DNA of 40,642 bases from Mesorhizobium silamurunense (GTDB lineage Bacteria > Pseudomonadota > Alphaproteobacteria > Rhizobiales > Rhizobiaceae): positions 1 through 40,642 of the forward strand of contig NZ_JHQR01000208.1 in the NCBI RefSeq assembly GCF_014843825.1, given 5' to 3'. The translations under genes were made by a program, and so were the position numbers. Below the pieces are notes generated by a model. It saw only the letters and a program-made list of their open reading frames with translations, did not search any database and was not told where the DNA came from. This document shows, in pieces, positions 24,061-33,360 of the stretch; the stretch's first letter is position 1, and the number at the start of each line of letters is the position of its first letter.

Positions 24061-24110
24061 GGAAAAATGCCATCCGGGTTTTTCCAGTTTGTGTCGCTCT
24101 TAAGAGGACA
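24061..24110 (+). promoter_or_regulatory. ROSE-like RNA thermometer in the hsp20 leader
   Basis: The leader can form two hairpins. The first pairs GGAAAAA (24061-24067) with TTTTTCC (24079-24085). The second pairs TGTC-CTC (24092-24099, with G96 bulged) with GAG-GACA (24104-24110) around TTAA. This hides the ribosome-binding site AGAGGA (24103-24108). The anti-Shine-Dalgarno side reads UCGCU, fitting the ROSE signature UYGCU, with the bulged G opposite the middle of AGGA. ROSE elements typically sit before rhizobial small heat-shock genes and melt at high temperature. Structure judged by eye. Confidence 0.6.
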
Positions 24111-24118
24111 GTGTAACA

Positions 24119-24544
24119 ATGAGTCGAATGACGCCCTTCTCCAGCCCGCTTCTTCTGGGTTTCGACGCCATGGAAAAGACGCTCGAACGTCTGGCGAAGT
24201 CGGGCGACAGTTATCCTCCCTACAACATCGAGCGCCTGGGCGCCTCGGACGGCAAGGCCGAAAGGCTGCGCATCACGCTTGCCGTGGCGGGTTTCGCCGA
24301 GAGCGACCTCGATGTCACCACTGAGGAAAACCAGCTGATCGTGCGCGGCCGTCAGACCGACGACACCGAGCGCGAATTCCTCCACCGCGGCATCGCCGCG
24401 CGCCAGTTCCAGCGCTGTTTCGTGCTGGCCGACGGCATGCGGGTGGTCGGTGCGGAATTGAAGAACGGCCTTTTGTCGATCGATCTCGACCGACCGGAGG
24501 CCGAGCGGCTGGTACGGAAAATAAACATATCGGTGAAAGACTGA
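24119..24544 (+). CDS. Small heat-shock protein, Hsp20/alpha-crystallin family
   Basis: 141 residues. An N-terminal arm (FDAMEKTLERLAKSGDSYPP) leads to the alpha-crystallin domain from about residue 38 (YNIERLGASDGKAERLRITL, AVAGFAESDLDV, then LIVRGRQTDDTEREFLHRGI) and to the conserved AELKNGLLSIDLDRPE near the C terminus. No clear IxI motif is seen except INISV. It is an ATP-independent chaperone that holds unfolding proteins. Likely heat-controlled both at transcription and translation (see leader features). It is followed by a DUF1150 gene 64 bases downstream, a standard pairing in rhizobia. Confidence 0.93.
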   Translation: MSRMTPFSSPLLLGFDAMEKTLERLAKSGDSYPPYNIERLGASDGKAERLRITLAVAGFAESDLDVTTEENQLIVRGRQTDDTEREFLHRGIAARQFQRCFVLADGMRVVGAELKNGLLSIDLDRPEAERLVRKINISVKD

Positions 24545-24608
24545 TCTCTGCCGATGGCTCTAATGCGGGACGGCCGGAAGTGGCGTCCTCGCGCCAAGGA
24601 GGCTTGAA

Positions 24609-24866
24609 ATGACCAGAACTGACGAAACCCTGACCATGACCAGCGGCGAATTCGCCCATCTCGGCGAAGGTTCGGTCGCATACCTGAGGAAAGTATCGAG
24701 CGACGATCTACGCGGCCGCTTCCCCGGTCTCGGCGAAATCGCGCCCGGCCTGGAACTGTGGGCCCTGTTTGCCGCCAATGGCCAGCCGATCCTGCTTTCC
24801 GATGCCCGTGACCGGGCGCTGGCGGGTGCGCTGGAGAACGATCTGACCACGGTCGCCATTCACTGA
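24609..24866 (+). CDS. DUF1150 family small protein
   Basis: 85 residues. The start at 24609 is preceded by AAGGAGG. Typical content is GSVAYLRKVSSDDLRGRFPG, then LELWALFAANGQPILLSDAR. The family is small, cytoplasmic, and usually encoded right after an hsp20 gene in alphaproteobacteria; its function is unknown. A hairpin terminator follows. Confidence 0.88.
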   Translation: MTRTDETLTMTSGEFAHLGEGSVAYLRKVSSDDLRGRFPGLGEIAPGLELWALFAANGQPILLSDARDRALAGALENDLTTVAIH

Positions 24867-24890
24867 CCCTGGTTATCGTCTGAATTGGAA

Positions 24891-24911
24891 AGGGCCGCTC
24901 CCGGCGGCCCT
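24891..24911 (+). terminator. Hairpin terminator after the hsp20 operon
   Basis: AGGGCCGC (24891-24898) and GCGGCCCT (24904-24911) form a perfect 8-bp GC-rich stem with loop TCCCG, 24 bases after the DUF1150 stop. The T-run after it is short (CTTACGGCTTT), so termination may be partial. Confidence 0.6.
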
Positions 24912-24941
24912 CTTACGGCTTTACCCCCGAAACGCTTCAGA

Positions 24942-25010
24942 GCAATTCCAGGAAAAGTGTGAAACGGTTAGGCTCGGCACCTTCGCCGTAGCCTTCCGCC
25001 CGAAATGCGT
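24942..25010. repeat. Palindromic repeat (GCAATTCC family), copy 2, with nested insert
   Basis: The left half GCAATTCCAGGAAAAGTG (24942 on) matches copies at 14050 and 38759. The right half, starting TTCCGCCCG (24994), matches the copy at 37693. Between them lies a 24-base insert (24970-24993) absent from the others, itself a hairpin: GGCT-CGGC (24971-24978) against GCCG-T-AGCC (24985-24993). It lies directly after the ptsN stop on the minus strand. Confidence 0.6.
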
Positions 25011-25018
25011 GAATTCCG

Positions 25019-25483
25019 CTAGGCCGCGTGCGAGGCCTGCGTATCCGACAACAGCGCGTGGATTGCCACTGCGTCGCGCGTCCCCCTGATCTTGGCCACC
25101 GTATCGGCGTCGCGCAGCACGCGCGCGATGCGCGATAGCGCCTTGAGATGGTCGGCGCCGGCGCCTTCGGGCGCAAGCAGCAGAAACACCAGATCGACCG
25201 GCTGGTCGTCGAGCGCCTCGAAATCCACCGGTGTCTCCAGCCGGGCGAAGACGCCGGCGATCCGCTTTACGCCCGCCAGCTTGCCATGCGGAATGGCGAT
25301 GCCGTTGCCGACGCCGGTGGAGCCCAGCCTCTCGCGCTGCAGGATGGTATCGAACACTTCCCGCTCCGGAATCCCTGAAATCGCCGCCGCCCTCTCCGAC
25401 AGCAATTGCAGAAGCTGTTTTTTGGAATTCGCCTTCAACGCCGGCATGATAGCCGGAACGCTGATGAGATCGCTAAGATCCAT
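25019..25483 (-). CDS. ptsN: Nitrogen-regulatory EIIA protein (PtsN) of the PTS-Ntr system
   Basis: 154 residues. The phosphorylated His is H66 in GVGNGIAIPHGKLAGVKR. The domain also has KQLLQLLSERAAAISGIPER and PVDLVFLLLAPEGAGADHLK. EIIA-Ntr receives phosphate from NPr and adjusts K+ uptake, nitrogen and carbon functions. AAGGGA precedes the start. It lies downstream of rpoN and hpf on the same strand, the classical order. Its link to K+ homeostasis is of interest because kdpDE lies in the same window. Confidence 0.94.
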   Translation of the reverse strand: MDLSDLISVPAIMPALKANSKKQLLQLLSERAAAISGIPEREVFDTILQRERLGSTGVGNGIAIPHGKLAGVKRIAGVFARLETPVDFEALDDQPVDLVFLLLAPEGAGADHLKALSRIARVLRDADTVAKIRGTRDAVAIHALLSDTQASHAA

Positions 25484-25543
25484 GCTTGAAAAATCCCTTG
25501 CTCGCCTGCCGCGCCGGTCGTCCCCCTCGCGCGGCCGGCTTTC

Positions 25544-26131
25544 TTATCCCTGCGCGACTTTGGTCGTCGACGGATCGATCCAGCCGATGTTCCCATCCGG
25601 CCGGCGGTAGACGATGTTGAGATGGTCGTTTCCGGCGTTGCGGAAGACGAAAACCGGGCTGTCCTTGGTATCGAGCTCGATGACGGCCGATGCCACCGAC
25701 ATGGTGCGAAGCGTCATGGTCGATTCGGCGACGATGACCGGCGCAAAGTCCTCCGGAATGTCTTCTTCATCGTCGGCGAGCGGCGCCATCACCGTATAGG
25801 CGATGTCCGTAGGCTCCTCGCCATTGCCGTTACCGACATTGCGCGACTTCAGCCGGCGCTTGTAGCGCCTGAGCCGCGTTTCGAGGCGCTCGGCGGCCGC
25901 CTCGAAGGCAAGCGTGGGGTCCTGGGCGTCGCCGGTCGCCTGCAGCGACGCGCCGGAATCGAGCCGGATCATGCAATCGGCCGAGAAGCGCGACCCCGCC
26001 TTGATGACCGTGACATGTCCTGAAAAACCCCGATCGAAATACTTTTCGATCGCTTCGTTGACACGATCGTTGATGCGCGTACGGAACGCATCGCCGATGT
26101 CCATGTGTTTTCCCGAAATGCGCAGATTCAT
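25544..26131 (-). CDS. hpf: Ribosome hibernation promoting factor, long form
   Basis: 195 residues. The N-terminal ribosome-binding domain (about 1-100) opens MNLRISGKHMDIGDAFRTRI and contains KYFDRGFSGHVTVIK and the basic run ETRLRRYKRRLKSR. An acidic linker follows, then the C-terminal dimerisation domain (about 135-190; SVASAVIELDTKDSPVFVFR and NIVYRRPDGNIGWIDP). Long HPF alone forms 100S ribosome dimers in stationary phase. It is 315 bases downstream of rpoN, so it may have its own promoter. Confidence 0.95.
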   Translation of the reverse strand: MNLRISGKHMDIGDAFRTRINDRVNEAIEKYFDRGFSGHVTVIKAGSRFSADCMIRLDSGASLQATGDAQDPTLAFEAAAERLETRLRRYKRRLKSRNVGNGNGEEPTDIAYTVMAPLADDEEDIPEDFAPVIVAESTMTLRTMSVASAVIELDTKDSPVFVFRNAGNDHLNIVYRRPDGNIGWIDPSTTKVAQG

Positions 26132-26446
26132 CTGAAAACTGACCTTCCTTGCTCAGGCTTCAAACTGTCCCGAGTTTATACCCGTGGTGCGCGCGCACAA
26201 GCTTTGCGGCGGCATGCGCGCCGATTTTAGACCCGAACTTTCCGGTTGATCACAAGTCGCCTTCTTGGCCGTCCGAGGCCTTCGCTTTGACGGACCCATT
26301 CGCGAGCGGGTATCACGGCCCGGCTCATGCGGGCGGGCTTCTAGACACTTCATTGCAGCTTGTCAATGAAGCACGAAAACTGTGGAAATCCGCCGTTCAT
26401 CGAAGCCCGCACCAACTAGGTCAGGCCGGCTGATTGTCAACTGCCC
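26132..26446. other. Intergenic region between rpoN and hpf, no gene seen
   Basis: 315 bases without a convincing reading frame. One hairpin is present: CTTCATTG (26348-26355) and CAATGAAG (26364-26371). On the minus strand TATAAA (complement of 26173-26178) is a possible hpf -10, but no matching -35 is convincing. Confidence 0.5.
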
Positions 26447-27976
26447 TCAGCGTCCGGCGTTGGCCAACGCCCGCTTTTCGCGGCGGCGCTGCACCGATGA
26501 AGGGATGTTCATGCCTTCGCGGTACTTGGCGACGGTGCGGCGCGCAATGTCGACGCCACTTTCCCGCAGCATATCGACGATGGCGTCGTCGGAAAGCACG
26601 TCGGCGGGCTTCTCCTCGTCGATCAGCTGCTTGATGCGGTCGCGCACGGCTTCGGAGGAATGGGCTTCGCCGCCCTCCGCCGAGGCGATCGAAGCGGTGA
26701 AGAAATAGCGCAATTCGAAGACGCCGCGCGGCGTCAGCATGTATTTGTTGGCGGTGACGCGGCTCACGGTCGATTCATGCATGCCGATCGCGTCGGCCAC
26801 CGTGCGCAGGTTGAGCGGTTTGAGATGCCGCACGCCATGGACGAGGAACGCATCCTGCTGGCGCACGATTTCCGAGGCCACCTTCAAGATCGTCTTCGCC
26901 CGCTGGTCGAGGCTGCGCGTGAGCCAGTTGGCGTTCTGCAGGCATTCGGCGAGAAACTCCTTTTCCGCCTGGTTCCTGACATGGCTTGAAACACGGGCAA
27001 AGTAGACATTGTCGACCAGAACGCGCGGCAGCGTGTCGGCGTTGAGTTCCACCGCCCAGCTGCCGTCGGCGGCCGCCCGCACCTCGACATCGGCGACGAT
27101 CGCGTCGCTCGCCCCGCCCGAAAACGCGGTGCCGGGCCGCGGATCGAGCGCCCGGATCTCGGCCAGCATGTCGAGAAGGTCTTCCTCGTCGACGCCGCAG
27201 ATGCGCTTCAGCGCCTGGAAATCCCGCCGCGCCAGAAGTTCGAGATTGGCCACCAGGGCCTTCATCGCCGGATCGAGCCGATCGCGCATGGCAAGCTGCA
27301 ACGACAGGCATTCGGCGAGATCGCGGGCAAACAGGCCGGTTGGCTCGAAGGTCTGGCAGACCGTGAGCACGCGTGCCACGGTCGTCTTGTCCGCACCCAG
27401 GCGCGTACCGACCTCTTCCAGGTCGGTGCGCAGGTAACCTGCCTCGTCGAGCCCATCGGCGAGTTCGCCTGCAATCAGGCGTTCGGCAGGGTTCGGGAAG
27501 GCAAGCGCGATCTGCTCGCCGACATGCTCACGCAGCGTCACAACCGTCGCGGCCATCTCGCCGACATCGAAGCCTTCCGACGAAGCGCCGCCGGCGCTGC
27601 CCCCGGACGCCGACTTCCATTGTGCCGTGAGGTCCGGCCCCAGCCTTTCGCTCCTGCCGGGATCGTCGGGAAACAGGTTCTCCAGCGAAGAGTCGAGCTT
27701 TTCCGAGATCGCCTCGGCGCTCCATTCCGTCTCGCCTTCGAACCAGTCGTCCCCGGCCGTGGGTTCAGGCGACGCTTCGCTCTTCTGCGGCTGGTCGCCG
27801 CCGGTCTCATCCTGCGTCTCGGCCCGCTCCAAGAGCGGATTGCGCTCGATCTCCTCGTCGATGAAGCGTTCGAGCTCGACATGGGTGAGCTGCAGCAGCC
27901 GGATCGACTGCATCAGCTGGGGCGTCATCACCAGCGACTGGGACTGTCTGAGCTGCAGTTTGGCCGCCAGCGCCAT
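26447..27976 (-). CDS. rpoN: RNA polymerase sigma-54 factor (RpoN)
   Basis: 509 residues from the ATG at 27976; a TTG at 27986-27988 in frame would add four residues and sits closer to a GAGG. Region I is Gln/Leu-rich (LQLRQSQSLVMTPQLMQSIR), followed by an acidic region II and the core-binding domain. The C-terminal HTH region is present and the RpoN box reads ARRTVAKYRE, recognising the -24 element. It drives nitrogen-related and symbiotic promoters with enhancer-binding proteins. It follows lptB and is followed by hpf and ptsN. Confidence 0.95.
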   Translation of the reverse strand: MALAAKLQLRQSQSLVMTPQLMQSIRLLQLTHVELERFIDEEIERNPLLERAETQDETGGDQPQKSEASPEPTAGDDWFEGETEWSAEAISEKLDSSLENLFPDDPGRSERLGPDLTAQWKSASGGSAGGASSEGFDVGEMAATVVTLREHVGEQIALAFPNPAERLIAGELADGLDEAGYLRTDLEEVGTRLGADKTTVARVLTVCQTFEPTGLFARDLAECLSLQLAMRDRLDPAMKALVANLELLARRDFQALKRICGVDEEDLLDMLAEIRALDPRPGTAFSGGASDAIVADVEVRAAADGSWAVELNADTLPRVLVDNVYFARVSSHVRNQAEKEFLAECLQNANWLTRSLDQRAKTILKVASEIVRQQDAFLVHGVRHLKPLNLRTVADAIGMHESTVSRVTANKYMLTPRGVFELRYFFTASIASAEGGEAHSSEAVRDRIKQLIDEEKPADVLSDDAIVDMLRESGVDIARRTVAKYREGMNIPSSVQRRREKRALANAGR

Positions 27977-28030
27977 GGTAAGATTCAAACGCCTCGTCTA
28001 CGCATCGGACAATGATTTTTCGGTCGGGCA

Positions 28031-28059
28031 TAGAAACTGGCCCGGCTTTTGCTTGTCAA
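28031..28059 (-). promoter_or_regulatory. Candidate promoter of rpoN
   Basis: On the minus strand a perfect TTGACA (complement of 28054-28059), 17 bases, then TTTCTA (complement of 28031-28036), about 43 bases before the rpoN start codon. The -10 match is poor, so this is tentative. Confidence 0.35.
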
Positions 28060-28165
28060 GGCAAACGCTAGCAGTGACGGCTTACCGGAGCGTTATCCGG
28101 GGGCGGGACTGCCCAGAAACTGGAAAAAATCAGCGAGAAATTGCGGCGAACCGAAATTTTCGCGT

Positions 28166-28983
<818 letters not shown>

Positions 28984-28984
<1 letters not shown>

Positions 28985-29604
28985 TAGTTGCTCGACGCTC
29001 CCTGCTGGGCGGTTCCCTGTTTCTGGGGCGCTCCCTGCTTCTGCGGCGTGATCGACATGATGACGCGACCGCCGGTGCCGCAACCGTCGACATTGGCAAG
29101 ACCGCTCTTCATCTGAACGGTGAGCTTGCAGCCCTTGAGCACATTGTCGGCCTGCGAGAGCACCACTTCGTTGCCGGAAAGAACGAGCACCTGGGTCTTC
29201 ATGTCGAACGTGCCCTTGTCGCCGGTGGCGATTTGGTCGTTCGATTTGATATAGACTTTGTTCTCGACCACCAGGTGGTCGATGTTGGCTGCACCGGTCA
29301 TCGCCGATGCGCCGGCCGCCGCGCCCTTGGGGGCATTGGCGTCCTTGACGTAGTAGACCGTCATCTTGCCGGCCTTGAGCAGCGTCGGCCCTTGATTGAC
29401 GGTGACGTTGCCGCTGAAGATCGCCGCGCTGTCGGCCTGACGGACCTCGAGCTTGTCGCTTTCGATCTGGATCGGCTGGTCGCCCGATAATTTCAGGCCG
29501 GACATCTGGCTGGTGCCGCCGGTCTGGGCAAGCGCCGGCGCCGCCCCGAGCAACATCAAGAGAGAGGCCGCCGCTGCAAGCCTTGCCAAACTACTGCGAC
29601 GCAT
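28984..29604 (-). CDS. lptA: LPS transport periplasmic protein LptA
   Basis: 206 residues. Signal peptide [20 protein letters not shown] ends ALAQ. The OstA-like beta-jellyroll follows: [40 protein letters not shown] and [19 protein letters not shown]. The tail repeats [18 protein letters not shown] and is low complexity. LptA forms the periplasmic bridge for lipopolysaccharide. GGAGAGCAGA precedes the start; the gene overlaps lptC by 14 bases. Confidence 0.93.
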
Positions 29605-30304
29605 TCTGCTCTCCGCTCTTTGCCTCTGCCGCCTTCAGACTTGCCGCATCGATGTTGACGCGCACCCGGTTCTCGAAGACCACCACCTTGCCGTTCTCTT
29701 CCACCGACATGGAGTCGGCGGTGATGCGCGACCCGCCGCGGCTGACATCGACCGGATTGTCCGTCTTCATAGAGCCTTTGCCCATGTCTAGGAAGACCGA
29801 TTTGAACTTGGCCACCATGCCATCAGTAGTGGTCACCGAGACATCGCCGGTCAGATCCATCGTGTTGGCGCCGCGATTATAGATGCCATGCGCGGCGTTG
29901 ACCGCCACGACATTGTCGCTGGCGACGGGCAATTTGGCGTTGATGCCCTCGAGGTCGATGATGTCCTGCTTGCCGACATCCTGTGTCGCCCTGGTCGCCG
30001 TCAGCGAATAAGGCAGTTTCTGCTTGGTGAAGCCGTTGAGCTTGGGATTGGCCATCACCAGCTTGCCGTCCGAAAAGGCGGTGCCGTCGGCCTGCACCGA
30101 GACCGAAACCGGCGCGGCGAGATAGGAATACACCGGAAAGGCGATCGCGATTGCCGCCGCCAGCACCGGCACGGCGAATTTCAGCACCCGCACGCGGCGC
30201 GAATGCCGCTGCGCGCGGTCGAACGCGTCACCACGCGTGCCGCTTTCGCCAGCGGCAGCCGACACCGTTTCGGCATCGCTCGTTTCGTTAGATCGCGCCA
30301 ACAT
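29591..30304 (-). CDS. lptC: LPS export system protein LptC
   Basis: 237 residues. A basic cytoplasmic stretch (about 1-40) precedes one membrane segment (VLKFAVPVLAAAIAIAFPVY). The periplasmic jellyroll has NPKLNGFTKQKLPYSLTATR, AHGIYNRGANTMDLTGDVSV and SMSVEENGKVVVFENRVRVN. LptC anchors LptA to the LptBFG complex. It is the first gene of the lptC-lptA-lptB cluster; the upstream region to sppA (30305-30596) shows no gene. Confidence 0.92.
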   Translation of the reverse strand: MLARSNETSDAETVSAAAGESGTRGDAFDRAQRHSRRVRVLKFAVPVLAAAIAIAFPVYSYLAAPVSVSVQADGTAFSDGKLVMANPKLNGFTKQKLPYSLTATRATQDVGKQDIIDLEGINAKLPVASDNVVAVNAAHGIYNRGANTMDLTGDVSVTTTDGMVAKFKSVFLDMGKGSMKTDNPVDVSRGGSRITADSMSVEENGKVVVFENRVRVNIDAASLKAAEAKSGEQNASQ

Positions 30305-30596
30305 GACTGTTTTCTAATGAGCCCTTGCCCCGCCAAACACCGCCTATAGGTGGTATGCCGGTCCCCGCAAGCAAGCACAAGCGGAGGAAAACTGCAAAAA
30401 TGTGACGGTTACTACCGCACGACTAGGACGAATTCGGCTGAACTGCCAGCCCTTCATAGCAGATAGGGGCCGGCTGCGTTAATTTTTCGTGAGGTCGCCG
30501 TGACCGCCACGTTGCGCCAAGACCTGTCAGGAAACGGTAGCCCCGCGCGGGTGGTTGCTTTAAAAGCGTCCTTTCCCACCGATTGTGAGGCTGATG

Positions 30597-31550
30597 ATGG
30601 CAATGAGAGCCGACGACTTGATCGACCGCCGCCGCTTGCGCCGCAAGCTGACCTTCTGGCGCGTGGCCGCGTTTGTGGTTCTGGCGGCGGCGCTGATCGC
30701 GTTTTCGGCATGGGTCTATGGCGGTGATTTCGCCGGCCAGGCCGTCGACCACATCGCCAAGGTCAAGATCGAAGGCACCATCACCGAGGACGAGGAACTG
30801 ATCAAAAGGCTGGAGACGATCCGCAAATCGTCGACCGTGAAAGGCGTCATCCTGTCGATCGATTCGCCCGGAGGCACCACGGTCGGCGGCGAGTCGATCT
30901 ACGAGGAAGTGCGCAAGCTTGCCGGCGACAAGCCGGTGGTGGCCGAGGTCGGCACGCTGGCCGCGTCTGCCGGCTACATGATCGCAAGCGCGGCCGACCA
31001 TATCGTTGCCCGCAAGACCTCGATCGTCGGCTCGATCGGCGTGCTGATCCAATACCCCGACGTCAGCGGCCTGATGGACAGGCTCGGCATCAAGCTGGAA
31101 GAGGTGAAGTCGTCGCCGCTCAAAGCCTCGCCCTCGCCGTTCAAGCCGACCAACGACGACGAGCGCGCCATGGTACGCAAGCTCATCCTCGACAGCTATG
31201 ACTGGTTCGTCGGCATCGTCGCAGAGCGGCGCAAGATGACCCGTGAACAGGCGCTGGCGCTGGCCGACGGCTCGATCTTCACCGGCCGCCAGGCGCTCGG
31301 CAACCACCTGGTCGACGCGGTCGGCGGCGAGACCGAGGCGATCGACTGGCTGGCGACCAAGGGCGTCGACAGCAAGCTCAAGGTCGTCGAGTGGAAGAAC
31401 ACGGAACGGCGCGGTTTCCTGTTTTCGAGGAGCATGACCAAAGCCATCGCCAGCGCGCTCGGCCTGCCGGACGCCGGCGGCGACATCATTCACGAACTTG
31501 GCGCCGACCGCTTGTTCCTTGACGGTCTCGTTTCGGTCTGGCACCCTTGA
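30597..31550 (+). CDS. sppA: Signal peptide peptidase SppA, short form
   Basis: 317 residues from the ATG at 30597, six bases after GAGG; ATG 30594 and GTG 30585 are in frame. One N-terminal membrane anchor (FWRVAAFVVLAAALIAFSAW). The protease core has ILSIDSPGGTTVGGESIYEE, catalytic S124 in GTLAASAGYM and general-base K176 in SSPLKASPSP. It is the 36K-type SppA with one catalytic domain. It degrades leftover signal peptides in the inner membrane. The ihfB promoter overlaps its stop codon. Confidence 0.93.
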   Translation: MAMRADDLIDRRRLRRKLTFWRVAAFVVLAAALIAFSAWVYGGDFAGQAVDHIAKVKIEGTITEDEELIKRLETIRKSSTVKGVILSIDSPGGTTVGGESIYEEVRKLAGDKPVVAEVGTLAASAGYMIASAADHIVARKTSIVGSIGVLIQYPDVSGLMDRLGIKLEEVKSSPLKASPSPFKPTNDDERAMVRKLILDSYDWFVGIVAERRKMTREQALALADGSIFTGRQALGNHLVDAVGGETEAIDWLATKGVDSKLKVVEWKNTERRGFLFSRSMTKAIASALGLPDAGGDIIHELGADRLFLDGLVSVWHP

Positions 31551-31575
31551 CAATCGTCGGGACGAGCCAAATAAA
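31547..31575 (+). promoter_or_regulatory. Candidate ihfB promoter overlapping the sppA stop
   Basis: A perfect TTGACA (31547-31552) overlaps the sppA stop codon. After 17 bases comes AATAAA (31570-31575), four of six matches to the -10 consensus. Start would be near 31582, about 47 bases before ihfB. Confidence 0.5.
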
Positions 31576-31628
31576 GCAATAAAATCATCCTGATAATTTG
31601 ACCGCAGTGGTTTACGGGGAACGTTCTC

Positions 31629-31913
31629 ATGATCAAGTCCGAGCTTGTGCAGATCATTGCCGCGCGCAACCCGCATCTTTTCCTGCGCGACGTTGAAAAC
31701 ATCGTCGGCGCGATCTTTGATGAGATCACCGACGCGCTCGCCGAGGGCAACAGGGTCGAGCTGCGCGGTTTCGGCGCCTTTTCGGTGAAAAACCGTCCTG
31801 CCCGCACCGGCCGCAACCCGCGCACCGGCGAATCCGTCGAGGTCGAGGAGAAGTGGGTGCCGTTCTTCAAGACCGGCAAGGAGTTGCGCGAAAGGCTGAA
31901 CGGCGGCAAATAA
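31629..31913 (+). CDS. ihfB: Integration host factor beta subunit
   Basis: 94 residues, standard size. The DNA-binding arm carries [20 protein letters not shown] with the intercalating Pro, and FGAFSVKNR is conserved. The N terminus [17 protein letters not shown] fits the beta rather than the alpha subunit. It is a DNA-bending nucleoid protein that acts at sigma-54 promoters and in recombination. It lies between sppA and lapA as in many proteobacteria. Confidence 0.94.
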   Translation: MIKSELVQIIAARNPHLFLRDVENIVGAIFDEITDALAEGNRVELRGFGAFSVKNRPARTGRNPRTGESVEVEEKWVPFFKTGKELRERLNGGK

Positions 31914-31954
31914 GCGCCGCGCCGGCAGGTCGAAACGACGTCTCGGCGCTTCAA

Positions 31955-31997
31955 GCATGTCTCCCGAAAGTGGAGACCGGTTTCGGGACAAAGACTT
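31955..31997. repeat. Palindromic intergenic repeat (CATGTC-TCCCGAAA family)
   Basis: TCCCGAAA (31962-31969) and TTTCGGGA (31981-31988) are perfect arms around GTGGAGACCGG, in a context GCATGTC...GACTTGC. It lies 41 bases after ihfB. This is a second dispersed repeat type distinct from the GCAATTCC family. Confidence 0.6.
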
Positions 31998-32030
31998 GCG
32001 CGCTTTTAGACGCCTCTCCACGGAGATTAG

Positions 32031-32363
32031 ATGTTCAATCGCTTCATGCTCGTCGTGGTCTTTGTGCCGCTGGCCATCATCCTGATCGCGCTTGCCGTCG
32101 CCAACCGCGGACCGGTCGCCTTCACGCTCGACCCCTTCCATCCGGGCAATCCGGCGCTGACGCTGAATTTGCCGCTCTTCATCTTCCTGTTCCTGGCTTT
32201 AGCCATCGGCATGATCGTCGGCAGCTTGGCGACCTGGGTGAAGCAGGGCCGCTACCGCAAACTCGCGCGCCAGCGCGGCCTGGAGGCCGAGACCCTGCGC
32301 CAAGCAGTGAGCCGCGCGCCCACGGCGCCGAAAGGGCCGGCGCTGCCCAAGCCGACGAACTGA
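32031..32363 (+). CDS. LapA (DUF1049) family membrane protein
   Basis: 110 residues. Two membrane segments (MLVVVFVPLAIILIALAVAN and LFIFLFLALAIGMIVGSLAT) flank the short conserved periplasmic part PVAFTLDPFHP. A basic cytoplasmic tail with a coiled-coil tendency (KLARQRGLEAETLRQA) follows. In E. coli LapA works with LapB to control LpxC turnover and lipopolysaccharide synthesis; LapB is not present here. CGGAG precedes the start. Confidence 0.88.
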   Translation: MFNRFMLVVVFVPLAIILIALAVANRGPVAFTLDPFHPGNPALTLNLPLFIFLFLALAIGMIVGSLATWVKQGRYRKLARQRGLEAETLRQAVSRAPTAPKGPALPKPTN

Positions 32364-32388
32364 ACAGCGTACCGTTACGGAGCGTTCC

Positions 32389-33360
32389 ATGCTGACCATT
32401 TCGGCCGCCGAGGTCGATCACGCGCTGACCTTTCCAGGGCTGGTCGAGACGCTGCGAACCGCCTTCCGCGACGGCGCCGTGCAGCCGGTGCGCCATCACC
32501 ACTCGGTCGAACGGCCGGACGGCGCCGCCTCGACGTTGCTGTTGATGCCGGCCTGGACGGACTTCAACGCCGCGGGCAGCTCGGCCGGCGGCCATATCGG
32601 CGTCAAGATCGTCACCGTCTCGCCGGACAACAACGCTATCGCGAAGCCGGCGGTGATGGGCCTCTATCTGCTGCTCGACGGCGTGACCGGCGAACCTGAG
32701 GCCCTGATCGACGGCCAGCGGCTGACGCAGTGGCGAACCGCTTGCGCCTCTGCGCTCGCCGCATCCTACCTCGCCCGCCAGGACGCCTCGCGGCTGCTGG
32801 TGATCGGCGCCGGCGCCTTGTCGTCCTTCCTCGCCAAGGCACATTCGGCGTTGAGGCCGATCAAGTCGATCCACATCTGGAACCGCACGCCGGCCAATGC
32901 CGAAAAAGTCGCGGCGGCACTGCGCGCCGAAGGCCTTCCCGCCAGTGCGGCCGGCGATCTCGAAGCCGAGCTTGGCGAAGCCGATATCGTCTCGTCGGCG
33001 ACGATTTCCACGACGCCGCTGGTCAAAGGCGCGCTGCTGAAGCCGGGCACCCATGTCGACCTGGTCGGCGGCTTCACGCCGCAGATGCGCGAAAGCGACG
33101 ATGAGGCGATTTCCCGCGCCCGCGTCTATGTCGACACCCGCGCCGGCGCCACCAAGGAGGCCGGCGACATCGTCCAGCCGCTGGCTTCCGGCGTGCTGAA
33201 GCCGGAAGCGATCGTCGCCGACCTGTACGAATTGGCGCGCGGTGAGAAACAGGGCCGGCGGAGCGATAGCGAGATCACGCTGTTCAAGTCGGTCGGCGCC
33301 GCACTCGAGGACCTCGCCGCCGGCATCGCCGTCTACAAGGCGCTCAAGGGCAGGCAGTAG
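32389..33360 (+). CDS. Ornithine cyclodeaminase/mu-crystallin family protein
   Basis: 323 residues. Rossmann domain signature ASRLLVIGAGALSSFLAKAH. Other conserved parts: IGVKIVTVSPDNNA, GEPEALIDGQRLTQWRTACA, DIVSSATISTTPLVKG and HVDLVGGFTPQMRESDDEAI. Family members are NAD(P)-dependent cyclodeaminases or imine reductases (ornithine, lysine, ketimines). The specific substrate is not determined; no arginase or other ornithine gene lies nearby. Confidence 0.9.
   Translation: MLTISAAEVDHALTFPGLVETLRTAFRDGAVQPVRHHHSVERPDGAASTLLLMPAWTDFNAAGSSAGGHIGVKIVTVSPDNNAIAKPAVMGLYLLLDGVTGEPEALIDGQRLTQWRTACASALAASYLARQDASRLLVIGAGALSSFLAKAHSALRPIKSIHIWNRTPANAEKVAAALRAEGLPASAAGDLEAELGEADIVSSATISTTPLVKGALLKPGTHVDLVGGFTPQMRESDDEAISRARVYVDTRAGATKEAGDIVQPLASGVLKPEAIVADLYELARGEKQGRRSDSEITLFKSVGAALEDLAAGIAVYKALKGRQ

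Noticed and set aside
26132..26446. Small RNA or gene between rpoN and hpf
   Set aside because: Only one 8-bp hairpin and no promoter-terminator pair or coding pattern could be seen.
30423..32141. 572-residue open frame on the minus strand
   Set aside because: It lies antisense to sppA and ihfB, which have clear family motifs; its product is Arg/Asp/His-rich with no domain, typical of a shadow frame in GC-rich DNA.
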